Shown here: positions 22,638 to 34,270 of the stretch, one piece after another
How positions within the stretch are numbered: the first letter of the stretch is position 1
Layout of the letters: every line of letters starts with the position of its first letter
From: Paramyrothecium sp. XJ0827
Taxonomy: Eukaryota > Ascomycota > Sordariomycetes > Hypocreales > Stachybotryaceae
Reading direction: 5' to 3'
Assembly (NCBI GenBank): GCA_020881915.1
Contig: JAJFPB010000003.1
Coordinates: 806,001 to 870,000, forward strand
Length of the DNA: 64,000 nucleotides
The notes under the pieces: generated by a model
The model's input: only the letters and a program-made list of their open reading frames with translations
The model's database searches: none
What the model was told of the DNA's origin: nothing
Program-made: the position numbers and the translations under genes

Positions 22638-24442
22638 TTAGTATACATATCGGAACATCAAGTTCTCCTTGTCAGTCAAGTCATCAAACGCCCTCGACAT
22701 GCCCTCGTCGTTGGCCTCGGCGACGCCGCTCGCCCGGAGCTGGTCCCTCTTCTTGTTCTGCGCGACCAGGTACCACCGCAGACCCAAAATGACAAAGACA
22801 AGCAGCGCGTAGCACCCGATGTGCGTGGCGAATGCAATGAAGTAGCGTGGAGCATCCCAAGCAAGGAAAACCTGGGGGCCTGTCGATTGTTAGTTGAATC
22901 TTCAACAGATTTCTCTGCAGCAGCTTACCGATGGCGTTGCCGACGGCCCAGGCGCAAAAGTTGATGGCCACGGTGACGGTCTTCTTCGTCTGGCCAGCGA
23001 CGTTTCGTGAAATCATGGACAGCGCAAGCGTCTGCGCGGACCAGAAGGAAAGCGTGATGTAGTATGCGATAAGCAGGCCGACCTTGTGGGCCATAGTTGT
23101 GGGCTTGACCGCCATGAGGATGGCCGTGCCGACAAAAGATCTGGTAAAATTAGAATTCCGTGGCTTTCTTGGTTGCAGGAAGAACTCACGGGGCACAAAA
23201 TGCCAGCATAACCAGGAGGTTCTGGTTCGTCTTCCTGACGAGCCAGGCGGAAGACAAAAGCACAATGACAATGTAAAAGCCAAGAACCATGGAGAGGAGC
23301 TGCGTCTCCAGGGTGGAGAAGCCGAAACTCTTGATGATGATGTTGGCAAAAGAACCCAGACCCGAAGTGGGAAGCGTCGTGCACACTGCAATGAGCGCGT
23401 AGCCCCAAGTCTGAGGGTCCTTTAGAGCCTCAGTGGCCTGCTCCTTCTTGAACTTCTTGTTCTGTATACCAGTCTGGTTGTCGCGGACACGCTCAATCAT
23501 CTCGTGCTTTTCCTGCTCGGTGAAACATTTCGCACGCATGGGCGAGTCGGGCATCCAGAAAAGCACAAAGATGCCGAAGATGACGGAGATGACGCCGTAG
23601 GTCAGGAACAGCCACTGCCATGACTTCAGCGGCCCCGTCTTGATGAGCGAGAAGCAATACGCGAGAAGTCCTCCGCAAATTTGCTGCGCACCGTTCATCA
23701 TGTACCTGGATTCGCTCAGTTAGCGCAATTACTATTATTGGCCGTGAGCCGGCCTACCAGTAAGTCACACGATCCGTCTGCTCCTCTCGGCGGTACCACA
23801 TGCCGGACAGCATGACAAAGCACGGCTGGCACGCCGATTCGAAGATACCCAGCAGCGTGCGGGCGACCAGGAGGCCGGTAAAGTTGGAGCAGGCGGCATG
23901 GCAGGCTAGCACGATGCCCCAGGCGACGATGCTGAAGCTCAGGTACTTGGCGATGGGGAGCCGCGAGATAAGGTAGTTCTGGGGATACTCGACGACCAGC
24001 ACGGCAATGTAGATACAGGTTGTCAGCCAGGGGAACTGCGGGAAGCTACGTTAGCCATGTTCGAGGGGGGTGGTGCTGTATTGCCCGATTGTCCACACAC
24101 CTGCGAGTTGGGCTGGCCGTTCTCGTTGGCCATGCCAACATCGTCCAAGAGCCCCATAATAGACGTGAAGGACATGGTGCCCTTGTCGATGGCCTGCAGA
24201 AAGTAGGTCGCGATCATGACCGTGAGCACGCGCTTGTCAATCTTCCTACGGAGCTCCCTGCTGCGCTCGGGCGAAATCTCGATTCTCGCGCCGCCGACAT
24301 ACTGGGCTAGCTCCTTGTCTACACGCCCCGAGTCCAGGGGATGGCGCTTCTCCAAGTCTTGGGACGCCCGTTCGACCTCGTCCATGTCCATGGGGTTGGT
24401 CTTGGGCTCCACAGCGGGAGTCGCAGCCTCAGTCGTCGCCAT
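22638..24442 (-). CDS. Dal5-type MFS transporter (anion:cation symporter family)
   Basis: Five exons: 24442..24101, 24035..23758, 23705..23190, 23140..22929 and 22879..22638, total 529 residues. All four introns (65, 52, 49, 49 nt) have GT/AG ends and restore family sequence, for example TYW-YMMNGAQQ, AP-SFVGTA and AIG-PQVFLAW. The start is the ATG of MATTEAATPAV. Features of the allantoate permease group are visible: a KIDKRVLTVM stretch before TM1, LVVEYPQNYLISRLP, GIFESACQPCF, MPDSP and the C-terminal ENLMFRYVY. It should be a plasma-membrane importer of an organic anion. Placement between a sugar-acid dehydratase and a GH105 hydrolase suggests a uronic-acid-containing disaccharide or aldonate as cargo (inference). 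Confidence 0.9.
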
Positions 24443-25577
24443 GCTGTGGTTGGCTTGGGGTTTAGTTTTCCGAGCCGAGGGGAGGGGAGGGGGGTCTAGA
24501 ACGCAGGGCAGGGATAGGGCTGTGAGAAGGATCACGGAGAAATGCCAAAAAGAGGCAGACGTTATTGCAGGCTAAGAAAAAGCCATGGCCGAAAGGGGAC
24601 GCCAAGGGGGTTTCTCATATATACTCAACCCTGTGAGCGAATACCGGACTCAAACCTCTCTCAACAACTACGTAATCTCTGGGCTCGATGCTGGCATTGA
24701 GTTCCGTGAGTACCCCGTACCCCAGACTATGGAACCAGCTCACTAACGATCTCGGACGTCTGAGATTGGGCGGCACAAAGAGGGCCGAGACTACAATTCT
24801 GGGGGTACCCCATAAAGGTTTCTTTGACTGGGCGGGCTATAGACCTTGTGGGCCGTTGGTAGAATTTAGCTGAGAAACCCCGCATGGGGAGAATGGGTCC
24901 TGGGGAGATGAGCGGTGATTTTGGAGACCTAGTGAGACCTAGTTGAAGGGGTCGGCTCAGGCTCTCGGACGGATTGGCAGCGAGTCATGAAGTTGAATGG
25001 CTTTGGTCCTGATTCCTAGGGCGCAACAGGGAGTTGCCGAGGAGGCGGCGCGGACAAAAGCTTACCGAGCTGCAGGGTCGTAGCGACGCCGTAGCCGAAA
25101 GCCGGTCGGGCTTTGAAATGGTGGGGTGTAATTCATCCTTGTGTGTTGGGGAACATTGCTGTTTTTCACGTCATAACCATGATGGGCCGTAGGCCTGGGG
25201 TTGAGTTAATCAATGGCAACTCTCAAGTCGCAGAACAAGCTCGGTGTGGCAGCTTACACGTACCGTACACTCCACGCCCAGAAATCACCAAGCCATTCCA
25301 CCCAGTCTCCTTAGTCTGAGGCACCAGGCGTCGCGAATTCCATGGGCTGGAACCCGAATTGCGGGGATCACGAGGGCTTCCTCGGTCGCACATGGGCCGA
25401 ACCAATCACCCCGCATGTAGCCCGCCATTTGCCGTGGGAATTCACGGTCGTGGGGCTTCAAAAGGATGCACCGCCTGGATTTTCCGCTTTGTCTGAGGCT
25501 CTCGTGCAAAACCCCATCCTGCTGCGCTCTCGACTCGCGTTGCCTTCCCCTCATTCTCACACACACAAGCCGTCAAA
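24443..25577. promoter_or_regulatory. 1.1 kb bidirectional promoter between MFS and GH105 genes
   Basis: Divergent intergenic region serving the minus-strand transporter and the plus-strand hydrolase. A TATA-like element sits at 24617-24623 for the transporter. Short CCCCGC/GGGG patches that could bind a CreA-type repressor are present but not diagnostic. No coding frame here is convincing. Confidence 0.55.
24617..24623 (-). promoter_or_regulatory. TATA-like element of the MFS gene
   Basis: On the minus strand this reads TATATAT about 175 bp before the transporter ATG at 24442. It is the only TATA-like match near that start. Confidence 0.4.
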
Positions 25578-26696
25578 ATGCCTACCCACGTCCACGGCAT
25601 CGCTTCGGACGATGTCCACAAGCAGATCAAGCAGCTCATCCACGAGCTGGTTAACATCACCGACACGACCGGCGAGTTCTTGATGACGCTTGAGGATGGC
25701 CGCGTTATCGACACCAAGGGCTGGAACGACTGGGAGTGGACGCACGGCATCGGCCTGTACGGCATCTGGAAGTACTACGAGCTGACCGGCGAGGAGGAGA
25801 GCCTGGCCATCATCGAGAAGTGGTTCCAGGACCGGTTCCGCGAGGGACACAAGGGCAAGAACATCAACACCATGGCCGTGTTCCTGACGCTGGCCCACGT
25901 GTACGAGAAGACGGGCAACGCCACCTACCTGCCGTGGCTCGACAGCTGGGCCGAGTGGGCCTACCACGACCTGCCCCGAACCAGGCACGGCGGCATGCAG
26001 CACATCACATACCTCGAGGTCAACGAGGAGCAGCTCTGGGACGACACCTTGATGATGACGGTGCTGCCCCTGGCCAAGATCGGCCTGGTGCTGAACCGCC
26101 CTCACTACGTCGCCGAGGCCAAGCGCCAGTTCCTCCTCCACATCCAGTACCTCTTCAACGCCAAGTCGGGCCTCTTCTTCCACGGCTGGACCTTCAAGGA
26201 GGGCGGCCACAACTTCGCCGACGCGCGCTGGGCCCGCGGCAACAGCTGGGTCACCATCGTCATCCCCGAGTTCATCGAGCTCCTCAACCTGCAGCCCGAC
26301 GACCCCTTCCGCCAGCACCTCGTCAGCACCCTCGTCAGCCAGTCCGAGGCGCTGGTGCCTCTGCAGACCGAGAGCGGCCTGTGGCGCACGCTGCTGGACG
26401 TGCCCGAGGATGAGGGCTCGTACGTCGAGGCCAGCGCAACGGCCGGCTTCGCCTACGGCCTGCTCAAGTCGGAGCGCAAGAAGTACATCGGCAAGGAGTT
26501 TGAGGGCGTCGCCGTCAAGGCCATCAAGGCCGTGCTGGAAAACATCAGCCCCGAGGGCGAGCTGCTGAACACGTCATTCGGCACCGGCATGGGCCACGAC
26601 CTGCAGCACTACAAGGACATCCCCAGGACCAGCATGCCTTACGGTCAGGCCATGGCCATGATGGCGCTGGTTGAGTTCCTGCGAGCATACTACTAA
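25578..26696 (+). CDS. intracellular unsaturated rhamnogalacturonyl hydrolase (GH105)
   Basis: Intronless, 372 residues, from MPTHVHGIAS, the usual length for YteR-type GH105 enzymes. The (alpha/alpha)6 barrel family signature is clear: WEWTHGIGLYG near residue 53, the catalytic aspartate in QLWDDTLMM (D155/D156), the FHGW segment near 201, RWARGNSW at 217-224 and the GMGHDLQHY end. There is no signal peptide, so it acts in the cytosol on unsaturated galacturonyl-rhamnose disaccharides made outside by lyases, releasing a 4-deoxy-keto uronate and rhamnose. It therefore needs an importer; the divergent MFS gene is an obvious candidate. Coding GC is high with strong codon bias, consistent with high induced expression. 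Confidence 0.93.
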   Translation: MPTHVHGIASDDVHKQIKQLIHELVNITDTTGEFLMTLEDGRVIDTKGWNDWEWTHGIGLYGIWKYYELTGEEESLAIIEKWFQDRFREGHKGKNINTMAVFLTLAHVYEKTGNATYLPWLDSWAEWAYHDLPRTRHGGMQHITYLEVNEEQLWDDTLMMTVLPLAKIGLVLNRPHYVAEAKRQFLLHIQYLFNAKSGLFFHGWTFKEGGHNFADARWARGNSWVTIVIPEFIELLNLQPDDPFRQHLVSTLVSQSEALVPLQTESGLWRTLLDVPEDEGSYVEASATAGFAYGLLKSERKKYIGKEFEGVAVKAIKAVLENISPEGELLNTSFGTGMGHDLQHYKDIPRTSMPYGQAMAMMALVEFLRAYY

Positions 26697-27467
26697 GCTG
26701 GCGCGGGCTGGCGATGTGAGGGTGAGGACGACGACGAGGACGAATGGAATGAAATGAGCATCCGTGGGGCGGAAACAAGAATCAAATAGACTTTTCTTTG
26801 TGTATGTCTGGCAGAACAACTGGGTGCGTGCATTGGGTTACCAGCAATGTCGGAATACAGTAGCATGGGAGGATGAATTGATGAACAAGCATTTTTACAT
26901 TGAGATACCAAAATGGTCCCCAAAAACAAAAGGCCCCGGCCGTTGAAAGAAGCATGACGCATGACTTCTGTTTCATCCGATCTCCCGTTCGTTCCTGCTT
27001 CAAATTCTCTGATGGATGGAGGTATGGGGTAAGGTACCTAACCTTAAGTCAAGGAGAGGTACGTACCTGCCGGGACTTGGACGGGCCTGGCCTGGCCTGG
27101 AGAAGTACCTCGGCCTGCACAGAACGAGGTACCGCCACCGTACTAAAACTCAATCGTGGTGACGTCTACAGTGACAAAATTCCTTGTACTGCATGATCCC
27201 CACCATCCCATTTTGACATCTGCACATCATCCACGACTCCCGTCAGCATCGTCACTGCTGGAAGTCGCCTCAATCTCGACAATTCACTGCCAAAAGGACG
27301 CCGCGCCTCTCTACAGAGCAACACATAATGCGCCCTAGCTCGCGCCTTGCTCTGACCAGTCTGGCCTAGTCCTGCCGTACGCGAGTCCTGCCTCGAGCTC
27401 CAAGCTCAAAACAACGCCTCCCCCGACGGTCCGGCCTCTGGAGAAGAAAGGACAGGACGAGAAGAAG
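26697..27467. other. intergenic
   Basis: 771 bp with the 3' flank of GH105 and the promoter/leader of the MFS gene at 27468. A short CCTGG iteration occurs near 27088-27101. No gene seen. Confidence 0.5.
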
Positions 27468-29295
27468 ATGGCAGAATCACGTCCCAAGATCAACCCCCGA
27501 CCTGGGTATGGCTCGGCCCGTGCAATGGCTGTGGCCCGGACGACCTCCTCGGGGTCCTTCCACGCCGGTGCTCCCATCCCGTCACTCCCGACCGCGATGC
27601 GTCGCCAGTCGACCTACCGATACCAGACCTTCCCGACGCCCCCTCCGAAGACTCCCCTCGAGCATCCCGCAGGCTCAGATGCGAGCGACTCCGCTTCTGA
27701 GGACGACCACGAAGAAACCCCACTGCCGGTGCGGCAATTACTGCTGCTGGCTTTCTTGTCCCTCGCCGAGCAGACCGCGCTCAACTCCATCTCGCCGTAC
27801 CTCCCCAAGCTCGTGGAATCGATGCCTGGTATTCCGGCGGAAAATATTGGAGTGTATGTTGGCATCCTGGCCAGCTCCTTTGCCTTGGCACAGCTGTCCA
27901 CCAACTTTCTCTGGGGCTATGCGTCGGATGTGGTCGGGCGCAAACCTGTCCTACTCCTCGGCACATTTTCCCTCATGTGTTGTTTCGTTGCATTCGGTTT
28001 CTGCACGCAGTTCTGGCAAGTCATCCTTGTCCAAGTCGCAATGGGCATGCTCAATGGCAACGCCGCATGCGTGCCGACGGTTTTGGGTGAGGTGACGGAT
28101 CGCTCAAACCAGAGCAAGGCATTCACGTACCTCCCCGTCATCTATTCGCTCGGCGGTATCAGCGGGCCGGCTCTTGGTGGTGTCTTGGTGGGGACATTGG
28201 GCGGCTCAAAGTACCCGTATCTAGGACCCAACCTTGTCTCGGCCGTCTTGCTGGGACTGAGCGTGGTGGTGGTGGCCATCTGGTTTGAAGAAACGTTGGA
28301 GGACAGCGACGACAAGGTTGGACTACCATCATGGCTAGTCAAAACCTGGGCATGGGTGTCCGGTTCGAGCAAGGACTCGTCGCGACGAAATTCGTGGAGT
28401 GCTCGCTGGCCACAGGGATCGGCAGGAAACCAGGCACTCCTCTCGTCCGCATCCTCGACTTCTTCCCGTGACAGTGATGACGAGCCACTCGATGAATCTC
28501 AGGATTCTTTCAAGGATACGCACGGCGAATCACCAATCTGGCGCGAAATCCTGAACCGCACAACTGTGCTCCTCCTCATTACGTATCTCGTCTTCCAGCT
28601 GTCCAATATTAGTTACAACAGTCTCTATCCCATCTTTGCGGACGCACCACCCCCCACCGGTCGCAAACTTGGCCCGAGCACGATCGGCATCAGTCTTAGT
28701 TTGGCGGGCATAGCTACGATCATTTTCCAGGCGTTCCTGTATCAGTCGCTCAAAGCTCGAATAGGCAATCTCGGCACGTACCGCTTGGCTCTGCTTGGCA
28801 TTGCAATTAGCATGGTTTTGATGCCATGGGTGGGATACATCGACCAAGCGCCTCCGTTCGGGCTTGGTAGCGGCAAAGCTTGGCTCTACGCCGAGCTTGC
28901 TATGGTGCTGATAATCAAGAACATTTGTGCTGTAGGCGGATTGTCGAGCGTGATGCTATTGGTGAGCAATGCCATGCAAAAAACGCCAAGGTGTACTGTA
29001 CTGACTTGACCAGATCACCAATTCTGCCCCATCTCACGCTAGCCTCGGGACTCTCAACGGGGTCGCGCAAACACTCTCGGCCCTCGGTCGCAGCATCGGT
29101 CCGTTCGTTTCGGGCGGCATCTTTAGTCTGTCTACCAAGATTCAACCGAAGGGAGAGGCACTTGCATGGTGCCTTTTCGGCGGGCTTGCGCTGGTGGGCT
29201 GGGTGCTCGCCCTTTTTATCCGTGGAGACAATTTGGAGAGTGACGACTGGATAGGCAATCAGGAGCAGGATGAAGTAGAAGAGCAGCATGACTAG
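27468..29295 (+). CDS. MFS transporter, DHA1/YCR023C-like
   Basis: Exons 27468..28961 and 29014..29295 give 591 residues; the 52-nt intron (GTGAGC...GACCAG) joins VMLL to ITNSAPSHASLGTLNGV. A hydrophilic N-tail of about 85 residues precedes TM1 (LLLLAFLSLAEQTALNS). The MFS motif A is WGYASDVVGRKPVLLLG between TM2 and TM3. A long Ser/Asp-rich central loop lies between TM6 and TM7 (about residues 288-350), then a second six-helix half, ending in an acidic tail. This layout matches the fungal YCR023C group, related to plant ZIF-like carriers, mostly vacuolar or plasma-membrane exporters of unknown substrate. Confidence 0.88.
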
Positions 29296-29606
29296 AGGGC
29301 TCTGGCCTACAAGAAAGACGATATACGATACACCTTGGACGTCGTATTGGCATAGCGGAGAGCATAAATCGGCGTTGGTAAACTTGTTTGGTGCATTGGC
29401 GTTTGGCAAAGATGAACGTGTATTCTAAATGAGGCTGTCTAAAGGCTGTCTAAATGTGCGGTTAAAAGAGCAGATAAGAGTACAATGAGTAAAAACAAGG
29501 TCTAAGCTGCCCCGAGGCGCGCTCTATGCAATCGGATCAAACAATAGTGTTACACGGAGAGTGGTCCAGCCAATGCTCTCCTCTTCCAAGATGTCAACAA
29601 GACCTC
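29296..29606. other. convergent 3' spacer
   Basis: 311 bp between two convergent genes; holds both 3' ends. Nothing else seen. Confidence 0.5.
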
Positions 29607-30210
29607 TCAGTACCAGGTGGGCGAGAAGGTCCAATGGCGGAGCATGGTATCAACTGCCGTAGCCCACTCGTGCTCGAAGCAGGCAGCGAGCTGGTCGACG
29701 TCGGCGGTGCTCGGCTCCGTGGCGCCCCACATCTCGGGCCGCGCCGCCTCGACGGCCGCGTACGCGCTGATGAGACCGTCGTCCTGCATCTTGACGAGGC
29801 ACAGCCAGGCGAGGTTCCAGCTGCGGTTGCTGTTGGGGTCGGCGCGCACGCGCTCGTAAGCGTCCTGCACGACGGTGCCGGAGAAGGGGTAGCTGCGCGT
29901 GAGGCCGCGCAGCTCGTTGAGGAACTGCTTGCTGGAGACGTAGTGCGTCCAGGCGGCCGTCATGGGCTCCTGGAAGGCGCGGGCATCCTCCTCGTTCTCG
30001 CACGAGGCGGCGACGCGCTCGATGCGGCAGAGCTCGGTGAGGGTGTTGACGCGGTGGGTGGAGAGGGAGCGGATGAGCTGTGAGAGAGATTGCTGCAAGG
30101 AGTGGTTAGTGTGTGAGGTTGACTGGATTGGAGGCAGATCGTACTGAAGAGTGGCTTGATGAAGACTTCTTGCTCGAGCGGGAGCTAGATCCAGAACCGC
30201 GGGAAGGCAT
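29607..30210 (-). CDS. small conserved-looking fungal protein, Ser-rich N-terminus
   Basis: Exon 1 (30210..30145) encodes 22 residues, MPSRGSGSSSRSSKKS and more serines; the 52-nt intron (GTACGA, CTAAC, GCAG) leads to exon 2 (30092..29607), total 183 residues. Exon 2 is helical, with no signal peptide or membrane segment, and ends HWTFSPTWY. Coding GC is much higher than in the flanks, which supports a real gene. I cannot name the family; proteins of this size with a Ser/Arg-rich start and helical body are common in Hypocreales genomes. Confidence 0.65.
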
Positions 30211-33169
30211 GATGAAGGATGATGTTGTAGTTGAAGGAGTAGGATGACGAAACTAGAATGATTCTCTGCTTCTGATTGTTGCTTGCTCCTGTCAAGATCT
30301 GTGTGGAAGGTTGATTCAGAGAAGAGGATGTTTGCAAGTCTTGAGTGTTGTGATGATGTTTTAGTTTGGTAGTGATGTTGTTAACTGTGAAGATATTCTA
30401 GTGTTGTGTTGCTGTTGTAGTGCTTGATGGCGATGTGTGATGGGATGTTCTGTAGACAAGTTGGCGAGGAAGCCAAGATATATATCTCTCCTGGAGCAGA
30501 TTGCTTTTGTGATGGCTTCACTTTGCAATGTTGGTTACCATGACCTGCAGCGTGCAAGGCTTGACGATATTCTTAGCGATGACGACAGTGGCATACCGAA
30601 CGTCTCATCAAATGAGTGATCTCGTCACGACCTCGGTGAAATAAGAAGGCAGTCGTCGACAGAAAAGGGAAGTCTGCCACCGGCGATTGCTGACCCATCG
30701 AAGACCAGAGAGGCATCCGCAGAGCCGCCACCAGGCCCCCGACGTGCCTTCGTAAGGGATTTAATCTCATTGCTGCGGGCGTCCGGGGGAGAAGCATGCC
30801 TTGGCGCACGAGAGACATGGCAACGGCAAGGGAAAGCTACCAGAAGCTTGGACGAGAGGCTAGCCGGGATTCCCGGTGTAAGCCAACACCCGTGTGGCCC
30901 GGACACTCGTCCCGCGTGCATCGAGGCTTTGGGACTTCCAGAAAGTGCTGCATGTCTAGTCGCTGCACGATGCCCTGTGATAACCCCTTCATTGAGATCT
31001 TAAGGCCCCTGCTGCACCAACAAGCGGCGAGCAAACCCCTGTATGAGGACAGGGCTGACACAGAAAGGGTCTCCACTGTGCATCGACCCAAATTTGACAT
31101 GACAAGAATAAGTCACCATCGGCAGCTGATTCGAGCCCTTTCTGCAGAGTGCTATCCTGGGTATTTTCCCAATTTGTCATTTTCCTACGGGGGGGGAGGG
31201 AAGGGCATGTCGTTCTGCCAATTGCATGGGCTGCCCGCCCCCCCGATGACTTTGCACATCAGCCCTACTACCCTTGTCAGATTTTAGTTTTCCGAGCAGG
31301 GGAGGGGCTAAACACAAATTGTAAAATGGGAAGAGTGACGAAAGATGTGGGATATGATGCCCACCGGTTCGGACGGTAAGGGGGAGAAGACAGGCAGGAT
31401 TAAGCTTGGGGCTCGGCTGGTCAGGCGAGCTCCCCAGGACTCCGCCCATGCCCTCCGCTTCCTTCTTCACCCGGGTGGGATGTGGGCCAGCCAGAAAAAT
31501 GGTCGCAGGGCAGTGCGCCGAGTTGCGAAAAGGTTGGCACGAGATGGTGATTTGCTGCCGCGGGCTTGGCCACCGTTGGATGGGGATATCGGGCTCCCAG
31601 TTCGCCGCAGTTGCCCAAATCTAGGCTACCTACTATCCCACGTAAACGACGCTACGGGCAAAAGGGAGGGCAGAGGCGCCACTCAGAATGCCAACGTCCT
31701 TCATTCAGGCGACAGGCGCGCGTCTTCCTGGACGAGGAGACTAAGCGCGGAAGCGCCCGTTGCCGACACGTTGTTTTCAGCTGGCTATGTCCCCCTCGAC
31801 GAGCCTTGGGCCTTTCCACCAATTGTCCTCGATAGTTCCCCGGCGCGACCCTTGTCCTCTTCCCTTCACTCGACGGTACACTTCGAATGTGCAGCTGCAG
31901 CTAGACCAACGTCGGCCTTGCATCTTATGTCAGCCCCTGTCTCTTCCACTCTGAGGCTAGTCTCGTCCGCATCCCCGGCGAAACTTGGCTTCTGTCGCGT
32001 GGCTTTTTACCTGCAAGTCAGCCAGGCCTGCGTCTCTTCGGCGGCACCGTTCTGAGCCCGCGCTGCAGATAAGGAAGGGGGGGGCGGCGGCAGCACAGGG
32101 GGGGGCCAACAAAAACGTGGGCATGAAAAGAGGCCGGGGAATAAACGCAGCCGACGTGAAGCGCGGAGAACTGTGTCGCTTGGCGTCTCATCTGTCTAGT
32201 TTCCCGCCGAGCTGAATCGGAGGACGCATCTTCATTTAGATTGGTGCTTGCAGCGTCAGACTGCCTGCCCAGGCCCCCTGCCCGCGTCCCTTCGAAGCAT
32301 GCCTGCTTTGGGATATCATGTCGCGTTCCCGTTTTTGCCTCTTTCTTTTCCCAACTGCACTCATCTGCATCATTACGTCGAAGAGTCTGCCGATACGAGA
32401 AATATGCCGTCGATCTGTGGCTTCCAAGTCCGATCGGTAGGCGTCCGGCTTCCCCGGCGTGGTAATTTCGCCGTGCACCCTGCGACGTTCTGGAAAATTT
32501 CCCAATCGGGAAACATTTCGAATAAGCAGTCCTAAATCAGGATTTCGTCGCCAGAAAGGGTTCGCAATTGCGAATGGACCACCTCCGCAGTTTTATGCAA
32601 ATGAAAAAGTATTTCCGTGGTGCTCGGATTTAGCAACACGGATGCATAGTCCTGAGTAACGGCGAGCGCCAACACGACAGCCGTACTCTATGTAGACTAT
32701 CGTGACCTTTAAACAGCAGTCGAGCCTGAGAGGCGGTAGCAGCTTCAGGTATGGCGAAGCTCAGACTGTTACATATTGAGCTTGAGTGCGCCATTGCAAG
32801 GTGTGCATGGCATAGATTGCGATCACGAAAATGTGGAAGGAAGAAGTATCAAGTCGTGAACTATGTTGCACCACCTCCTAGTGAGAGCACCACAAAGCAC
32901 GATAGATGTAGTGCTCCATGGGGGCAAGGCACATTTCGTGTTCAGCAGGGGCTATGAATAATGTTGAACAATTCCAAATTGCCAATCTGACATATTCGTA
33001 GTGCGCACATCAAATCGGGCCGAAAGTCAGAAGAGGCTCTTTAGGCCATAGGACAGTCAAAGATCATGTTTGGCGCAACCTCTTCTTGTCGCAGGCATCA
33101 TAGGACATCTGGCAGATCATTGCGAAATGTAAGTTATTTTGTGCCTATCCGGTGAATGATGTACGTCCC
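30211..33169. other. 3 kb gene-poor region
   Basis: No gene supported. The longest plus frame (31345-32055) has no family resemblance, and overlapping open frames on the other strand indicate GC-driven chance. A short palindromic TATATA run lies near 30479-30487 upstream of the 30210 gene. G-runs occur at about 31190-31200 and 32076-32106. Confidence 0.5.
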
Positions 33170-34270
33170 CTAGCCTTGGACGCTTGCTAAATACTGTTCA
33201 CTAAATGGATAATCCACATAGCCCACCGGTGATTCGCAAGTGTAGAACGTCTTTCGGTTGTAGTCGTTCAGTCTCAACCCCTCCCTCATCTTATAGACCA
33301 GATCTGGGTTTGAAATGAAGTACCTGCCAAACATGACAACAATTTCCTTCTCCGGGTGCTCTTCATCCACAAGTCTCCGGGCATCCTCTGGCGTGTAACC
33401 TCCAGCGATGAAGAAAGTGCCGTTCCATATGTTATAGGCGAAGTCTAGTGTGCCGCCATTGAAGTTGTCCTCGCTTCCATCGATGCGTGACTCAACCAGG
33501 TGAAGATAGGCAAGGTTAAACTGCTTGGCTTGGGCGACGACGTCCGAGAATTGTGGAACCGGGTCCTCCATCCTCATACTCTGGAACGTGCTCCAGGGAC
33601 TGAGCCTGAGTCCAACGCGATCGGCACCGACGGCGGCGACGACGGCTTCAAGGACCTCAATCACAAAACGAGACCTGTTTTCGATGCTGCCGCCATACTC
33701 ATCATTTCTCTGATTGCTGACGTCTTGGATAAATTGGTCGACCAGGTACCCATTTGCGCCATGGACTTCAACACCGTCAAACCCAGCGCGGATTGCGTTT
33801 TTCGCAGCACTAGCAAAGTCCTGGACCGACTGCTTGATCTCCTCAACAGTCATGGCGCGCGGCATAGCTGAAGCGTCGTCAATTGGAATCGCACTTGGGG
33901 CCAGGACTGGCACAACCTCCGTTTCGGCTTGCTTAGCGTCCGCAGCACGGCCCATGGAGAATATCTGGCAGAAAATAAAGCCGCCTTTGCCGTGAACTTC
34001 GTCAGTGATGAGTCGCCAAGCTTCGACCTGTTCCTCGTTCCAGATGCCTGGGGCGTAGGCAAAACCACCGCAATTTGACGATACGAAGGTCCCTTCGGTA
34101 AGAATCAGGGTGCCTGGAACTGATGCCCTTTGTGAGTAATACTCCTTCATCAAAGGCGTCGGCACCCGGTCCACTGTCGCCCTCATTCTTGTCAATGAAG
34201 GCATTGCGATGCGATGCTTCACCTCGATGTTGCCAACTTTGAGTGGCTTGAAAAGACGAGACTCTGCCAT
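33170..34270 (-). CDS. Old Yellow Enzyme-type NADH:flavin oxidoreductase
   Basis: Intronless, 366 residues, starting MAESRLFKPLKVGN. An FMN-dependent TIM-barrel ene-reductase: SLTRMRA (T27, matching the OYE flavin-contact Thr), CQIFSMGRAAD (Q102) and the active site H170-x-x-N173-x-Y175 in VEVHGANGYLVDQF, followed by NQRNDEYGGSIENRSRF and the phosphate-binding FGRYFISNPDL. The residue aligned with Trp116 of yeast OYE1 is F104, a position known to steer substrate orientation. The expected reaction is NAD(P)H-driven reduction of activated C=C bonds. No targeting signal is seen. The neighbouring F-box gene gives no pathway hint. Confidence 0.93.
   Translation of the reverse strand: MAESRLFKPLKVGNIEVKHRIAMPSLTRMRATVDRVPTPLMKEYYSQRASVPGTLILTEGTFVSSNCGGFAYAPGIWNEEQVEAWRLITDEVHGKGGFIFCQIFSMGRAADAKQAETEVVPVLAPSAIPIDDASAMPRAMTVEEIKQSVQDFASAAKNAIRAGFDGVEVHGANGYLVDQFIQDVSNQRNDEYGGSIENRSRFVIEVLEAVVAAVGADRVGLRLSPWSTFQSMRMEDPVPQFSDVVAQAKQFNLAYLHLVESRIDGSEDNFNGGTLDFAYNIWNGTFFIAGGYTPEDARRLVDEEHPEKEIVVMFGRYFISNPDLVYKMREGLRLNDYNRKTFYTCESPVGYVDYPFSEQYLASVQG

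Noticed and set aside
25557..26318. 253-codon minus-strand frame
   Set aside because: Antisense of the GH105 gene, with a Val/Leu/Asp-biased composition and no family motifs.
31345..32055. 236-codon plus-strand frame
   Set aside because: No recognisable domain, overlapping frames on other strands, and no splice or promoter support.
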